Part shown: positions 50,403 through 58,906 of the stretch, in pieces
Position numbering within the stretch: position 1 is the first letter of the stretch
Layout: every line of letters starts with the position of its first letter
Source: Pseudomonas ekonensis
GTDB lineage: Bacteria > Pseudomonadota > Gammaproteobacteria > Pseudomonadales > Pseudomonadaceae
DNA length: 64,000 nt
Reading direction: 5' to 3'
Assembly (NCBI RefSeq): GCF_019145435.1
Contig: NZ_JAHSTS010000001.1
Location: 2,680,001 to 2,744,000, forward strand
Position numbers and translations under genes: made by a program
The notes under the pieces: generated by a model
The model's database searches: none
What the model saw: the letters and a program-made list of their open reading frames with translations, nothing else
Told to the model about the DNA's origin: nothing

Positions 50403-50918
50403 TCACGCCTTGGGGCGCGGGCGCAGGCGGGCCATGCTCAGGGTGTCGACCCATTGCCCGTCGCGCACGGCGTAGTCACGCAACAGGCCTTCGGTCTCGA
50501 AGCCGAACTTGCGGTACAGGCCGATGGCGGCTTCGTTGTCGGCGTACACGGTGAGTTCGACCCGGTGCAGGTTCATCCAGTTGTCGGCGACGTCCAGCGC
50601 CGCCGCCAGCAGCCGGGAACCGACGCCCTTGCCCTGCCACGCCAAGGCGACGCCCATGCCGAAACTGGCGGCATGGCTGCGGCGCATCCGCGAGTACGCC
50701 TCAAGCCCCAGGTTGCCGATCACCGCGCCCTGATGCAGCGCCACCAGTTTCACCGCCCGTTCGTTGTCCGCCTGCAACCGCTGGCGCCAGACCTCGCTGG
50801 ACTGGAACGGCATCTGCAGCACTTGCCGGCCCACGGCCGGATCGTTGTAGAGCGCGGTGACGCCCTCGACATGGGATTCGTTGAAGCGTTCGAGGTGGAT
50901 GGCGGTGTCGTCAGGCAT
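50403..50918 (-). CDS. GNAT-family N-acetyltransferase (RimJ/RimL-like)
   Basis: A 171-residue GNAT protein. It has 'IGNLGLEAYSRMRRSHAASFGMGVALAWQGKGVGSRLLAAALDVADNWMNLHRVELTVYADNEAAIGLYRKFGFETEGLLRDYAVRDGQ' as the core; the acetyl-CoA-binding loop is QGKGVG. It transfers an acetyl group to an unknown amine. Start ATG 50918 follows GGAGGGA. The converging racemase gene ends two bases away. Confidence 0.9.
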   Translation of the reverse strand: MPDDTAIHLERFNESHVEGVTALYNDPAVGRQVLQMPFQSSEVWRQRLQADNERAVKLVALHQGAVIGNLGLEAYSRMRRSHAASFGMGVALAWQGKGVGSRLLAAALDVADNWMNLHRVELTVYADNEAAIGLYRKFGFETEGLLRDYAVRDGQWVDTLSMARLRPRPKA

Positions 50919-50991
50919 GGCGGATCCCTCCTGGATCGGTTGCGTGGCCGTCCACTCTAAACCGCCCCAAATCATTTGATCCAGCTTCAGG

Positions 50992-51969
50992 CTATTCGAA
51001 CCACTCCTGCCGTTCGCTGAAGGTGTGGCGGATCAGTCCGGCCAATGCCTGCACCTCGGCCGATGCCTGCGACTCGGCATTCACCGCCAGCCACGCCTGC
51101 AACCGCATCGGCTCCTCGAACAGCCCCGGCAACGCCACCAGACCGCGGTCGAAGCGGCCCATGTACATCGGCAGCAGGCCGATGCAGGCGCTGCAGCGGA
51201 TCATCTCCAGCATCAGCTCGTAGGACTGCATCTGCACCACCCCGGCCAGGCGTTGTTCGACGAGGTTGTTCCAGGGACGGAAGCCGTCGATCTGACGGTC
51301 GTGGCGCCACTGCACCAGCATGAAGTCGGCCAGGTCGTCGAGGGTGTCCGGACGCGCCGTCACCCGCGAATAGCGCTTGGCGATGTGCGGCAGGTAGTCC
51401 AGGGTCGCCAGGCGTTGCGGTTCGTCGGTGGCGAACGTCGGGCCGGGATGGGGGCTTTCGCCGGGGGCCAGCCACAGCACCACGTCGGCGCTCACCGCTT
51501 GCAGCGCCAGTTCGCTGTCCACCGAAATGATCTCCAGGCGCACGCTGGCGTTGCGGCGCAAAAGCGCGATCAGGTCACGGCCGAGGATGTCGTGCAGGAT
51601 CGACTCGGCCACGGCCAGGCGCACCAGCGGCTGCTCGACCACCGGCAGTTTGCGTTCGTGGGCCAGGGCGACCAGCCGCGCCTGCAACTGCTGACCTTCG
51701 CGGGTCAGGCTCAGGGCGCTGCCCTGGAAGCTGAACAGCGCACATTGCAGTTGCTGCTCCAGCTGCGCCAGTTGCTTGCGCAGCAAGGTCGAACGCACAT
51801 TGAGGCTGCGGGCCGCCTGCATGAAGCAACCGCAGCGGGCGCTGACCAGGAAGTATTGCGCCACGTCGCCGTCGATGGCGGCGGCCCGGGCCTGCCAGGG
51901 TTCTTCCTTGTCCTGCGGCCAGCGGTATTCGGGGCTGCCCTGTCGTCCTGCGGGTTCGGTGAATGACAT
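50992..51969 (-). CDS. LysR-family transcriptional regulator
   Basis: A 325-residue LysR-type regulator with an unusual N-terminal extension of ~35 residues before the helix-turn-helix ('FMQAARSLNVRSTLLRKQLAQLEQQL'). The usual LysR start is MDLRQLRYF..., so the extension may be real or a later start may be used, but no better ATG is seen. The effector domain runs ~110-320. In P. aeruginosa a LysR gene (PA0701) borders the pdt/exbB2 locus in the same position, so it may belong to that cluster. A 158-base REP gap separates it from ppiC. Confidence 0.85.
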   Translation of the reverse strand: MSFTEPAGRQGSPEYRWPQDKEEPWQARAAAIDGDVAQYFLVSARCGCFMQAARSLNVRSTLLRKQLAQLEQQLQCALFSFQGSALSLTREGQQLQARLVALAHERKLPVVEQPLVRLAVAESILHDILGRDLIALLRRNASVRLEIISVDSELALQAVSADVVLWLAPGESPHPGPTFATDEPQRLATLDYLPHIAKRYSRVTARPDTLDDLADFMLVQWRHDRQIDGFRPWNNLVEQRLAGVVQMQSYELMLEMIRCSACIGLLPMYMGRFDRGLVALPGLFEEPMRLQAWLAVNAESQASAEVQALAGLIRHTFSERQEWFE

Positions 51970-52013
51970 CGATGACTCCCTGTCGATCTTTGTTGTTTGC
52001 CTTTGCGCACGTC

Positions 52014-52110
52014 CATTGTGGGCGCTGGCTTGCCAGCGATGCGGTCGGCAGATCCAACCTGCCTGGAGGCTGACACGAAGCCATCGCCGGCAAGCCGGCT
52101 CCCACAAGGT
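52014..52110. repeat. REP elements in the LysR/PpiC gap
   Basis: Units 'TGTGGGCGCTGGCTTGCCAG' (about 52017-52036) and 'CATCGCCGGCAAGCCGGCTC' (about 52082-52101) occupy the gap between the LysR gene and the PpiC-type foldase gene. Confidence 0.75.
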
Positions 52111-52127
52111 TCAGCGGTGGATCTGAA

Positions 52128-53075
52128 TTACCGTTTTTCCTCCAGCACCTTGTTGAGTTCGGCCCCGTCGATGCTCAGCGTCGCGGTATTGAGCATGCCG
52201 TCCAGGTACGCCTGGGCGATTTGCTCCTGGCGCCGGGCGCGCAGGGCCTGGGTCAGTTGATCACGCAGCTCGTCCAGGGTCGCGGTGCGGGCCGGCTGCA
52301 GTTCGGTGAGCTTGATCACGTGAAAACCCGCCGCGCTCTGCACCGGCTCCGACACTGCGCCGACCTTCAGCCGCGCCACCGCGCCACGCACCTCCGGCAC
52401 CAGCTGCTGCAACGGTTGCAGGCCGCTGTCGCCGCCCCGCTCGGCCGTCGTGCGGTCCTGCGAGTACTGGCCGGCCAGTGCGGCGAACTCCCCCGGCGCA
52501 GCCTGGGCCTTTTTGCTCAACTCCGACGCCTGCTTGCGCACGCTTTCGAGGTTCTGCGGATCGCCCACGCCGAGGAAGATCTGGCTGACCCGGTACAGCG
52601 CCGGGGTCACCCAGTCGGCCTTGCCGGCCTCGTAGGCCTGCTGCAGTTCGGCGGCGCTCGGGTAGTCCGCCGGCACCTCGCTGACCGACCGCAAGTAATC
52701 GCGGAAGATGATCTGCTCGGTGGCCGCACGGGTCTGCCGGGCGACGTCGGGACGCTGCGCCCAGCCCTGGGCGTCCGCCTGCTCCAGCACGGCCTTTTCG
52801 GCCAGGCGCGAACGGATCCAGCGCTCCAGCGCCTCGCGGTTGCCTTGCAGCTGTTCGCGGGACGCCGGCGGCAGGCTGGCCAACAGCGCCTGCACCTCCT
52901 GCGGCGACACCTGCTGATTGCCCAGGCGGGCCAGCGCGGGCCCCGCCTCGGCCTTCATCGACGGCGCCGGCTGCTGAGCGGCGACCGGGTCGCTGCCCGG
53001 CCGCACCGCCAACGCCACGGCCACCACCAGCAGCGCCACCGTGGCGGCGCCCATCACCATGGCAGGCTTTTTCAC
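52128..53075 (-). CDS. Periplasmic peptidyl-prolyl cis-trans isomerase (PpiC/SurA type)
   Basis: A 315-residue SurA-like protein. A signal-anchor occupies residues ~7-25, then comes an N-terminal chaperone helix bundle ('SPQEVQALLASLPPASREQLQGNREALERWIRSRL'). A parvulin domain follows ('PALYRVSQIFLGVG', 'SELSKKAQAAPGEFAALAGQYSQDRTTAERGGDSGLQPLQQL', ending 'AGFHVIKLTEL'). It probably folds a secreted or outer-membrane product of the cluster. The start is GTG 53075, overlapping the YbjN-like stop (GTGA), with AGAGG upstream. It corresponds to PA0699 by position. Confidence 0.88.
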   Translation of the reverse strand: MKKPAMVMGAATVALLVVAVALAVRPGSDPVAAQQPAPSMKAEAGPALARLGNQQVSPQEVQALLASLPPASREQLQGNREALERWIRSRLAEKAVLEQADAQGWAQRPDVARQTRAATEQIIFRDYLRSVSEVPADYPSAAELQQAYEAGKADWVTPALYRVSQIFLGVGDPQNLESVRKQASELSKKAQAAPGEFAALAGQYSQDRTTAERGGDSGLQPLQQLVPEVRGAVARLKVGAVSEPVQSAAGFHVIKLTELQPARTATLDELRDQLTQALRARRQEQIAQAYLDGMLNTATLSIDGAELNKVLEEKR

Positions 53076-53542
53076 AGCACGGCTTCCTCTTGCGCGGCCG
53101 CCTCGGCGTTCACCGCAGGCGCCGCGGCCTGCTGACTGAAATCACGCAGGTACACGATGAACTCCTGAAGCAGCCGGTCCCACAGTTCCAGGTTGCCGCG
53201 CAGGTGCGCAGCGCTGACGCCCGCCGCCACCACCACGTCCATTTCCATCACCAGGAACTCACCCTGCAACGACAGCCGGGCGAAGCGGCGCGAGGCGTTC
53301 CACTGCTCGGCCACCCCGGCCGGCAACTCGCCCTGCACCCGCAGGGCGCAGCTGAAGGTGAAGTCCACGAAACCGCCCGCCTCCGTCGCCGGGTTGCCGA
53401 AACGCACCGCGTAGCCGATGCCTTGGCTGGCGCTGAGCAACTGGACGATGCCGTTCTGTTCGGTCTGGTTGACCCGGTAACCGGCGGCTTGCAGCACTTC
53501 GGTCAACGAGGCCGGGGTCACGTGGCTGATCAATTGAGTCAT
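53072..53542 (-). CDS. YbjN-domain protein
   Basis: A 156-residue soluble protein with the YbjN fold pattern ('LTEVLQAAGYRVNQTEQNGIVQLLSASQGIGYAVRFGNP', 'FSCALRVQG', 'NASRRFARLSLQGEFLVMEMDVVV', 'LWDRLLQEFIVYLRDFSQ'). YbjN-type proteins resemble type III secretion chaperones structurally, but the function is not known. Its gene overlaps the foldase gene. The Ala/Glu-rich tail (~25 residues) is low-complexity. Confidence 0.75.
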   Translation of the reverse strand: MTQLISHVTPASLTEVLQAAGYRVNQTEQNGIVQLLSASQGIGYAVRFGNPATEAGGFVDFTFSCALRVQGELPAGVAEQWNASRRFARLSLQGEFLVMEMDVVVAAGVSAAHLRGNLELWDRLLQEFIVYLRDFSQQAAAPAVNAEAAAQEEAVL

Positions 53543-53560
53543 GGTCGCTTCCTTGTCATA

Positions 53561-54190
53561 TCACTGGGCGAGCGCCGCTCGGGGCGCATCGAAATGGGTC
53601 TTGTAGAGCTCGTCGCCGAAGCCCTGGGCCAGTTCGTCGAACTTGACCCGGGCGCTGCCCGCGAAGGGCTGGCGGATCTTCATCACCTGGGCCACATCGA
53701 TGTTTTCGTAGGCGGTGAGGATCTCCTTGGCGACGCCGTACATCTGCTGATTCTTGACCGAACATTGCTGCACTTGTGTGTCACGTTCGGCCAATTGCGC
53801 CTGAAGCTTAGACCGTTCCGCCTCTTTGGCACGGGTCATGGCCAGCAGCTCGTCATAGGCTTTCTTGAACTTGCCGACCTGCTCGTTGCTGGCGGCCACC
53901 TGGGCCTGGGCCTGGCTGTGCAGGCTCTGCTGCTGGCCGGCCAACTGCTCGGCGACGCCCTTGGCCTTGGCCAGTTCGGCGGTCAATTGCTTGATCTGCG
54001 CCTGCGCAGCCTTGGCCTCGTTCTGCGCCGCCAACTGCGCGGCGCTGGCCTGGGCCTGCTGGCTCTGCAAGGCCTGCAATTGCTGGGCGGTGCTGCGCAA
54101 CTGGGTGCGCAGGCGCTCCTCCATGCCTTCGGCGCTCGCGCCGGTGGCGACCAACAGGCCCAGACCGAGCCACAGAAAACGCGTGTCCAT
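53561..54190 (-). CDS. Exported coiled-coil protein of unknown function
   Basis: A 209-residue protein. Signal peptide residues 1-20 end 'TGASA-EG'. Residues ~25-145 form a long Gln/Ala-rich coiled coil ('LRSTAQQLQALQSQQAQASAAQLAAQNEAKAAQAQ'). The last ~65 residues are globular, with 'QMYGVAKEILTAYENIDVAQVMKIRQPFAG'. It is likely a periplasmic spacer or scaffold in the TonB/TPS cluster. I know no family function. It lies 17 bases after the porin gene. Confidence 0.7.
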   Translation of the reverse strand: MDTRFLWLGLGLLVATGASAEGMEERLRTQLRSTAQQLQALQSQQAQASAAQLAAQNEAKAAQAQIKQLTAELAKAKGVAEQLAGQQQSLHSQAQAQVAASNEQVGKFKKAYDELLAMTRAKEAERSKLQAQLAERDTQVQQCSVKNQQMYGVAKEILTAYENIDVAQVMKIRQPFAGSARVKFDELAQGFGDELYKTHFDAPRAALAQ

Positions 54191-54207
54191 TACCCTCTCC
54201 CGGCGCC

Positions 54208-55905
54208 TCAGAAGCGCGTGTTGATCTCAAGCTGCATGACGTCGATGTCGAACGGCGCGCCATACACCGCCTCGGTGCTCATCCAGCGGCCGGTGGCGTA
54301 GACGTTCTTGGCCAGCCCGTAGTTGCCGCCCAGGATGTAGCCCTTGGCGTTGGTGCCGCCCAGGTGGAACGAGGAATCGTTGAAGCCGTCCGGCAAGGCG
54401 TCCGGCTGGATGTACTTGTAGCCGGCGAACAGGTTCCAGTCGCCCTGCTTCTTCAGGTCCAGCGCGTTGCCGAGGGTGAACTGCACCATCCAGGCGTTGG
54501 CGCCGCTCTTGATCTCGCCGTCGCTGCCCAGGTTGTTGACGATCTGCCCGGCCGAACGCTTGCGCATGTCGCCTTCGTCGTAGCCCAGGTTGTGGATGTA
54601 GTTGCCTTGACCGCGCAGCTTGAAGTCCTGCGGCAGGTCCGCGTCCCACACCAGGTTCAGGTCCAGCAGGTTGAACTCCGACGCAAGACCGACGAACTGC
54701 GGCTGCGGCGTGCCCGCCGGGTTGAGCGGGTTGGGCGTGATGTCGCGCAGCAGGAACACGCTGTTGCCCTTCTGCATGAACGCGGCGCGGGTGCCGTCGC
54801 TGTCGCAGCCCGGTTCCCCGGCCCAAGGCCGGCAAGGGCTGGAGCGCTGGCCTTCGATGTCGTCGAAGCGGTAGTACGCCAACGCGCCCTTGAGCCGGTT
54901 GTCGCTGTTGATCGCCCACTTGGCGCCGATCTGCGCGCCGTACAGCCACTTGTTGTCGCTTTCTTCCTTGTCGAAGCCGTTGCTGGTGGTGGTGTCGTTG
55001 GTGTAGTCCACCGGGAACGCGCCGACGGTGCCGAACACGCCCCAGTCGCGGCTGAGCTTGCGGTCGAAGATCGCCGCCACGCCGTCGAAGTTCAGGTCGT
55101 TGGAGTACAGCATGTCGGTGGACATGAACGGGTTGGCGAAACGCCCGCCGGTCAGGGTCAGCTCATCCGACGGCTTCCAGGTCAGGTAGCCCTGGTCGAG
55201 CCAGATGTCTTTCTTGGCGAAGCCGCCGCCCAGGTTCTGGGTGGTGGACACCGGGTTGTTGTCCGAACCGGTGCCGATGCGCACCCCGGCGGTCCACTGT
55301 GGCGCGATCTCGGCCTTCATGCCCAGCCGGGCGCGCAGGCGGAACAGGTTCTCGCGGTCTTCGCGGGTGTTGAGCAACGGCGGCAGGTTGGTGCTGCTGT
55401 TGGGGTTCACGTCGTACGGGCCGTTGTTGTTGAGCTTGGCGAAGTCGACGATCTCGTTGCTGTTGCTGCCCGAGTAGTAGCGCGACTCGTCGCGCAGACG
55501 GATGTCGCCGTCGAAGCTGATGCGCGCGACCCACTCCGGAAAGGTGTTGGGCTGGGCCCAGTTCTCTTGCTTGGCGGTGGCCATGACCTCGGCCTTGACC
55601 TGATCGCGGATCTGGTCGCGCACCGCCGCCGGCACGTACTGCACGCGCACGTCGCCCGGCGCTGCGACCGGGCCCGCCGCCACGGCGGCCGAAGCGGCGG
55701 CCTGCTTCGCCTGGGCGGCCTCGTTCTGGGCCTGGGCGATCAGCGCGTCGGCCTTGTCCTGCTTGAGGATGCCCTGCTCGACCAGCAAGCGGATCAGGTT
55801 GATCGTGGCGTTCTCCGAAGGCGCAGGCGCTGCCGCGGCCTGACCGACCAGGGTCGCGACGACCATGCCGACCGCCAGGGACAACCGGTTCACGTGGGAA
55901 ATCAT
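54208..55905 (-). CDS. Putative outer-membrane porin with N-terminal coiled-coil stalk
   Basis: A 565-residue exported protein. Signal peptide residues 1-25 (after MISHVNRLSLAVGM) end 'GQAAAA'. An N-terminal helical stretch, 'ATINLIRLLVEQGILKQDKADALIAQAQNEAAQAKQ', is a typical stalk of the 'putative porin' family. The rest is a beta-barrel of ~16-18 strands with alternating aromatic residues, closing with 'LEINTRF', a terminal Phe as in outer-membrane proteins. I prefer ATG 55905 to the GTG at 55911, because AGGAG would be only four bases from the GTG. It may be the outer-membrane channel energised by the adjoining TonB. Confidence 0.82.
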   Translation of the reverse strand: MISHVNRLSLAVGMVVATLVGQAAAAPAPSENATINLIRLLVEQGILKQDKADALIAQAQNEAAQAKQAAASAAVAAGPVAAPGDVRVQYVPAAVRDQIRDQVKAEVMATAKQENWAQPNTFPEWVARISFDGDIRLRDESRYYSGSNSNEIVDFAKLNNNGPYDVNPNSSTNLPPLLNTREDRENLFRLRARLGMKAEIAPQWTAGVRIGTGSDNNPVSTTQNLGGGFAKKDIWLDQGYLTWKPSDELTLTGGRFANPFMSTDMLYSNDLNFDGVAAIFDRKLSRDWGVFGTVGAFPVDYTNDTTTSNGFDKEESDNKWLYGAQIGAKWAINSDNRLKGALAYYRFDDIEGQRSSPCRPWAGEPGCDSDGTRAAFMQKGNSVFLLRDITPNPLNPAGTPQPQFVGLASEFNLLDLNLVWDADLPQDFKLRGQGNYIHNLGYDEGDMRKRSAGQIVNNLGSDGEIKSGANAWMVQFTLGNALDLKKQGDWNLFAGYKYIQPDALPDGFNDSSFHLGGTNAKGYILGGNYGLAKNVYATGRWMSTEAVYGAPFDIDVMQLEINTRF

Positions 55906-55944
55906 CTGCACACAACTCCTTTTGGCAAATCTTGAGAAATTCGG

Positions 55945-56652
55945 TCAGCCCGGACGCCGCCCCTGCAGGGACAGGCGCACAGGCAATGTGATGGAGGCCG
56001 GCGGCCGTTCGCTCAGGGCCGGCGCGGCACGCAACGCCGCCAGCACCTGGGCGTCGATGTCGGGCTGGCCGCTGGACTTGGTCAGTTCCACGCGAGTGAT
56101 TTCGCCGGTGCCGCTGAGCCACACATCGGCCTGCAGCGAAAACGCCAGGTTGCGCAGGTCGGGGTTTTCGCGCAGCAGCTTCTGGAAGGTGAACGCCAGG
56201 AACTGGCTGTAGGTGCCGTTGCCCAAGCGCCCGCCGCCAGCCCCGGCCATGCCGCCGCCCTTGCCCGCGCCGATGTTGAAGGCATCGCTGCCAGCCTGGG
56301 CGTCGCCGTCGATCTGCATCGGGTTGGCCAGGTCGTCCGCCGGCGACGGCGGCGCTTCCTCCGCGGGCTTGACCTCTTGCGGCTCGGGGGTCGGCTGCGG
56401 CTCGACGATTTTTTCCTCCACCGGGGTTTCCGGCTCCGGCGGCTTTTCCGGAGGCGGTGGCGGCGGTGGCGGCAACGGAATGATCGTCGGCACCTTCGGC
56501 GCTTCACGGCGCACGCCGCTCATGTCGTTGGCCCACTGCCACAGCAGGTAAGCCGCGAGCGCGCCGACGATCAGCCCGGCGCCCCACTTCACGTAGCGCA
56601 ACGGCGAGGCCTTCTTCACCGGCAACGGCTCGATCGGGTTGTGTGCGGTCAT
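55945..56652 (-). CDS. tonB: TonB energy-transducing protein
   Basis: A 235-residue TonB homologue. One N-terminal membrane helix (residues ~24-45) is followed by a proline-rich spanning region with 'PPPPPPPPEKPPEPETPVEE' and a C-terminal TonB domain ('LLRENPDLRNLAFSLQADVWLSGTGEITRVELTKSSGQPDIDAQVLAALRAAPALSERPP'). It carries proton-motive energy from ExbB/ExbD to an outer-membrane partner. Genes exbD and exbB precede it, 3 and about 440 bases upstream. No TonB-dependent receptor is in the window, so the partner may be the porin or TpsB of this cluster. By position it corresponds to PA0695. Confidence 0.88.
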   Translation of the reverse strand: MTAHNPIEPLPVKKASPLRYVKWGAGLIVGALAAYLLWQWANDMSGVRREAPKVPTIIPLPPPPPPPPEKPPEPETPVEEKIVEPQPTPEPQEVKPAEEAPPSPADDLANPMQIDGDAQAGSDAFNIGAGKGGGMAGAGGGRLGNGTYSQFLAFTFQKLLRENPDLRNLAFSLQADVWLSGTGEITRVELTKSSGQPDIDAQVLAALRAAPALSERPPASITLPVRLSLQGRRPG

Positions 56653-56655
56653 GGC

Positions 56656-57081
56656 TCAGCCCTGGCTCGGTTTGCCGGTGACGAGACCGACCTGGGACAG
56701 TTCGAGCCGGCGCAGCAGGTCCAGCACCTCGATGACCTTCTGGTACTGCACCGTGGCGTCGCCGCGCACGATCACCGGGAAGTCCGGGTTCTGCGCCTTC
56801 TCGATGCGCAGGCGCTCCTCCAGCTCCGGCAGGGTCACCGGGTAGGCGTCGAGGAACACCTGGCCGCCGTCGTTGACCGAAATCGCCTTGGTCTTGGCCT
56901 CGGACAGCGACACCGCCGCGCTGGCCTTGGGCAGGTTGATCTGGATCCCGGACACCTGGGCGGTGGCGGTGAGGATGAACATCACCAGCACCACCATCAG
57001 CACGTCCACCAGCGGGGTGATGTTGATGCTGTCCACCGCTGCGTCTTCGTCATCGTCGTGGGAGGCATTTACGGACGCCAT
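56656..57081 (-). CDS. exbD: ExbD-family biopolymer transport protein
   Basis: A 141-residue ExbD/TolR protein. It has one N-terminal membrane helix with the key aspartate in 'SINITPLVDVLMVVLVMFILTA', then a periplasmic domain ('VNDGGQVFLDAYPVTLPELEERLR', 'VIVRGDATVQYQKVIEVLDLLRRLELSQVGLVTG'). It pairs with ExbB to power TonB. The start lies 11 bases after exbB and the stop 3 bases before tonB. Likely orthologue of ExbD2 (PA0694). Confidence 0.92.
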   Translation of the reverse strand: MASVNASHDDDEDAAVDSINITPLVDVLMVVLVMFILTATAQVSGIQINLPKASAAVSLSEAKTKAISVNDGGQVFLDAYPVTLPELEERLRIEKAQNPDFPVIVRGDATVQYQKVIEVLDLLRRLELSQVGLVTGKPSQG

Positions 57082-57092
57082 GTCAGTGCTCC

Positions 57093-58892
57093 TCAGGCCG
57101 GTACGGAGTGGTTGGCGTGATGGCCGCGCACCTGCGCCGCCTCACTGGACTGGCCTTCGCCGTGCATTTCCGCCAGACGGGTGATGAACTCGTCGACGAA
57201 CACGCGCATGTCGGCGCTGACTTCCTTGTTGCGGGTGATCAGCCGGTTGTAGCCGAACAGCGCCGGGATCGCGACGAACAGGCCCATGGCGGTGGCGAGC
57301 AGCGCGGCGGCCATGCCCGGCGCGATGGCGTTGATGTTGACGTCGCCGGCCATGGCCGTGCCGAGGAACACCACCATGATCCCCAGCACGGTGCCGAGCA
57401 GGCCGATGTACGGACCGCCGGCGATGGCGTTGGACAGGGTCGAGAGCTTGGCGCTCAGGGCCTGGTTTTCCCGGGTGCGCACGCCGTCCATGGAGCAGCG
57501 GATGGCTTCGATGGTGGCCGCCGACACCGACGAGGTATCGGCGCCCTGCTCACGGCGGGTGCGGATCTCTTTCACGGCCACCAAGTACAGGCGCCACAGC
57601 GGCGAATGCTGCAGGCGCCGGGCGAGCTGGGTGTCGTCGGCGAACATCTCCAGGCGCGTGCCGACCTTGGCGAACTGCGCGCGGAAATCTTCGTTGGCGG
57701 CGGTGACGCGGCCCAGGGTGCGGTTCTTGCGCAGCATGATGATCCACGACTGGAACATCATCAGCACCAGCACCGCGATGATCACCCAGGCGTCCACCGG
57801 CACCGCGTTGAGCAAAAAGCCCAGGCTGCCGAAGCCGAAGCCGGACTGTTCTTCATCGACACCGTAGGCGACCAGTTTCGACTCGGCGCCCTGGGCGGTG
57901 GCATCGGCCAGCAGCAGCGCCGCCGGGCGTGCGACCTTGGACAGGCGCAGCTCGTCGATGGCGCCCGCGAACGGCTGGTACGGGCCGGCGGCGAGGTCGG
58001 CGCCGACCGCCATGGCCGAGTTGAACGCCGGCATCGCTTGCGCCAGCGCGACGTTTTCGCGGCCGTTGACGTACAGCGCGGTCTTGCTGCCTTCGGCGGT
58101 CAACGCCAGGTGTTGCCATTGGCCAGGGTTCAGCGCCTGGCCGGCGACGGCGCGCTGGCCGTCGATCTCCACGAACGGCACGCCCTGATTGACGCCCACC
58201 AGCAGGCTGGCGGCGCCTTCGCGGCGGGCCAGGATCAACTGCTCGCCGTTGGCCTGGTCCAGCCGCAGCCAGGCACTGAAGGTGAAGGCGCTGCCGGCGC
58301 TGTGCTGCAGCGACGGGCTGGCCGGCAACAGCAGCGGCTGGCCGCTGAACTGCAAGGCGCGCCCCACCACGCCGTCGATGCTTGCGCCGGTGGCGCTCTG
58401 GGCGGTGTTGCCGTAGGCGGTGGTGTCCTTGGCCGGCGTGCCGGTGGCGCCGTCGAAGTGATAGAGCGCGGTGTAGTTCGGATCGAACGTCAGTTGACCG
58501 TTGCCGGTGGCCGGGGCCTTCGGGTTGCCGTAGTACATCCAGATGTCCTGGCGCTGGCCGCCCTCGACGTTCGGCACATCGACCCAGACCAGCGCCATGC
58601 CCATCAGCGCATCGAAGCTTTCGATCTGGTGGTTGAGCACGGTCTTGTCGTCGGCGGCGACGAAGCGCAGGTCCGAGCCGTCCTCCTTCACGCCATCGAA
58701 GGTGAAGTTGCCGGTGTGCAGGCGCACCAGCAGCGCCGTGCGGCCCAGGGGCTGCTGGATGCCCGCGCCCTGGGGCGTGGTGTCCACGGCGATCTGCTTG
58801 CGGTAGTGCCAGTCGTCCTGCCACCAGGCCTGGGCCGTGGCCGGGAGCACGAAGCCCAGGCAGATCAACAACGATAGGAAAAGGCGCTGCAT
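57093..58892 (-). CDS. exbB: ExbB/MotA/TolQ proton channel fused to DUF2341 and LamG-like domains
   Basis: A 599-residue composite protein. Signal peptide (residues 1-21, MQRLFLSLLICLGFVLPATAQA) is followed by a DUF2341 domain ('WWQDDWHYRKQIAVDTTPQG', ~22-135) and a LamG/concanavalin-like domain (~150-340, 'FTFSAWLRLDQANGEQLILARR', 'QWQHLALTAEGSKTALYVNGREN'). A membrane helix and the MotA/TolQ/ExbB domain (~395-599, 'AGGPYIGLLGTVLGIMVVFLGT') complete it. The periplasmic domains precede the proton channel, so energy coupling is joined to a possible carbohydrate-binding module. ATG 58892 removes a non-conserved upstream extension. It corresponds to exbB2 (PA0693). Confidence 0.88.
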   Translation of the reverse strand: MQRLFLSLLICLGFVLPATAQAWWQDDWHYRKQIAVDTTPQGAGIQQPLGRTALLVRLHTGNFTFDGVKEDGSDLRFVAADDKTVLNHQIESFDALMGMALVWVDVPNVEGGQRQDIWMYYGNPKAPATGNGQLTFDPNYTALYHFDGATGTPAKDTTAYGNTAQSATGASIDGVVGRALQFSGQPLLLPASPSLQHSAGSAFTFSAWLRLDQANGEQLILARREGAASLLVGVNQGVPFVEIDGQRAVAGQALNPGQWQHLALTAEGSKTALYVNGRENVALAQAMPAFNSAMAVGADLAAGPYQPFAGAIDELRLSKVARPAALLLADATAQGAESKLVAYGVDEEQSGFGFGSLGFLLNAVPVDAWVIIAVLVLMMFQSWIIMLRKNRTLGRVTAANEDFRAQFAKVGTRLEMFADDTQLARRLQHSPLWRLYLVAVKEIRTRREQGADTSSVSAATIEAIRCSMDGVRTRENQALSAKLSTLSNAIAGGPYIGLLGTVLGIMVVFLGTAMAGDVNINAIAPGMAAALLATAMGLFVAIPALFGYNRLITRNKEVSADMRVFVDEFITRLAEMHGEGQSSEAAQVRGHHANHSVPA

Positions 58893-58906
58893 GGAAAGTG
58901 CTCCTG

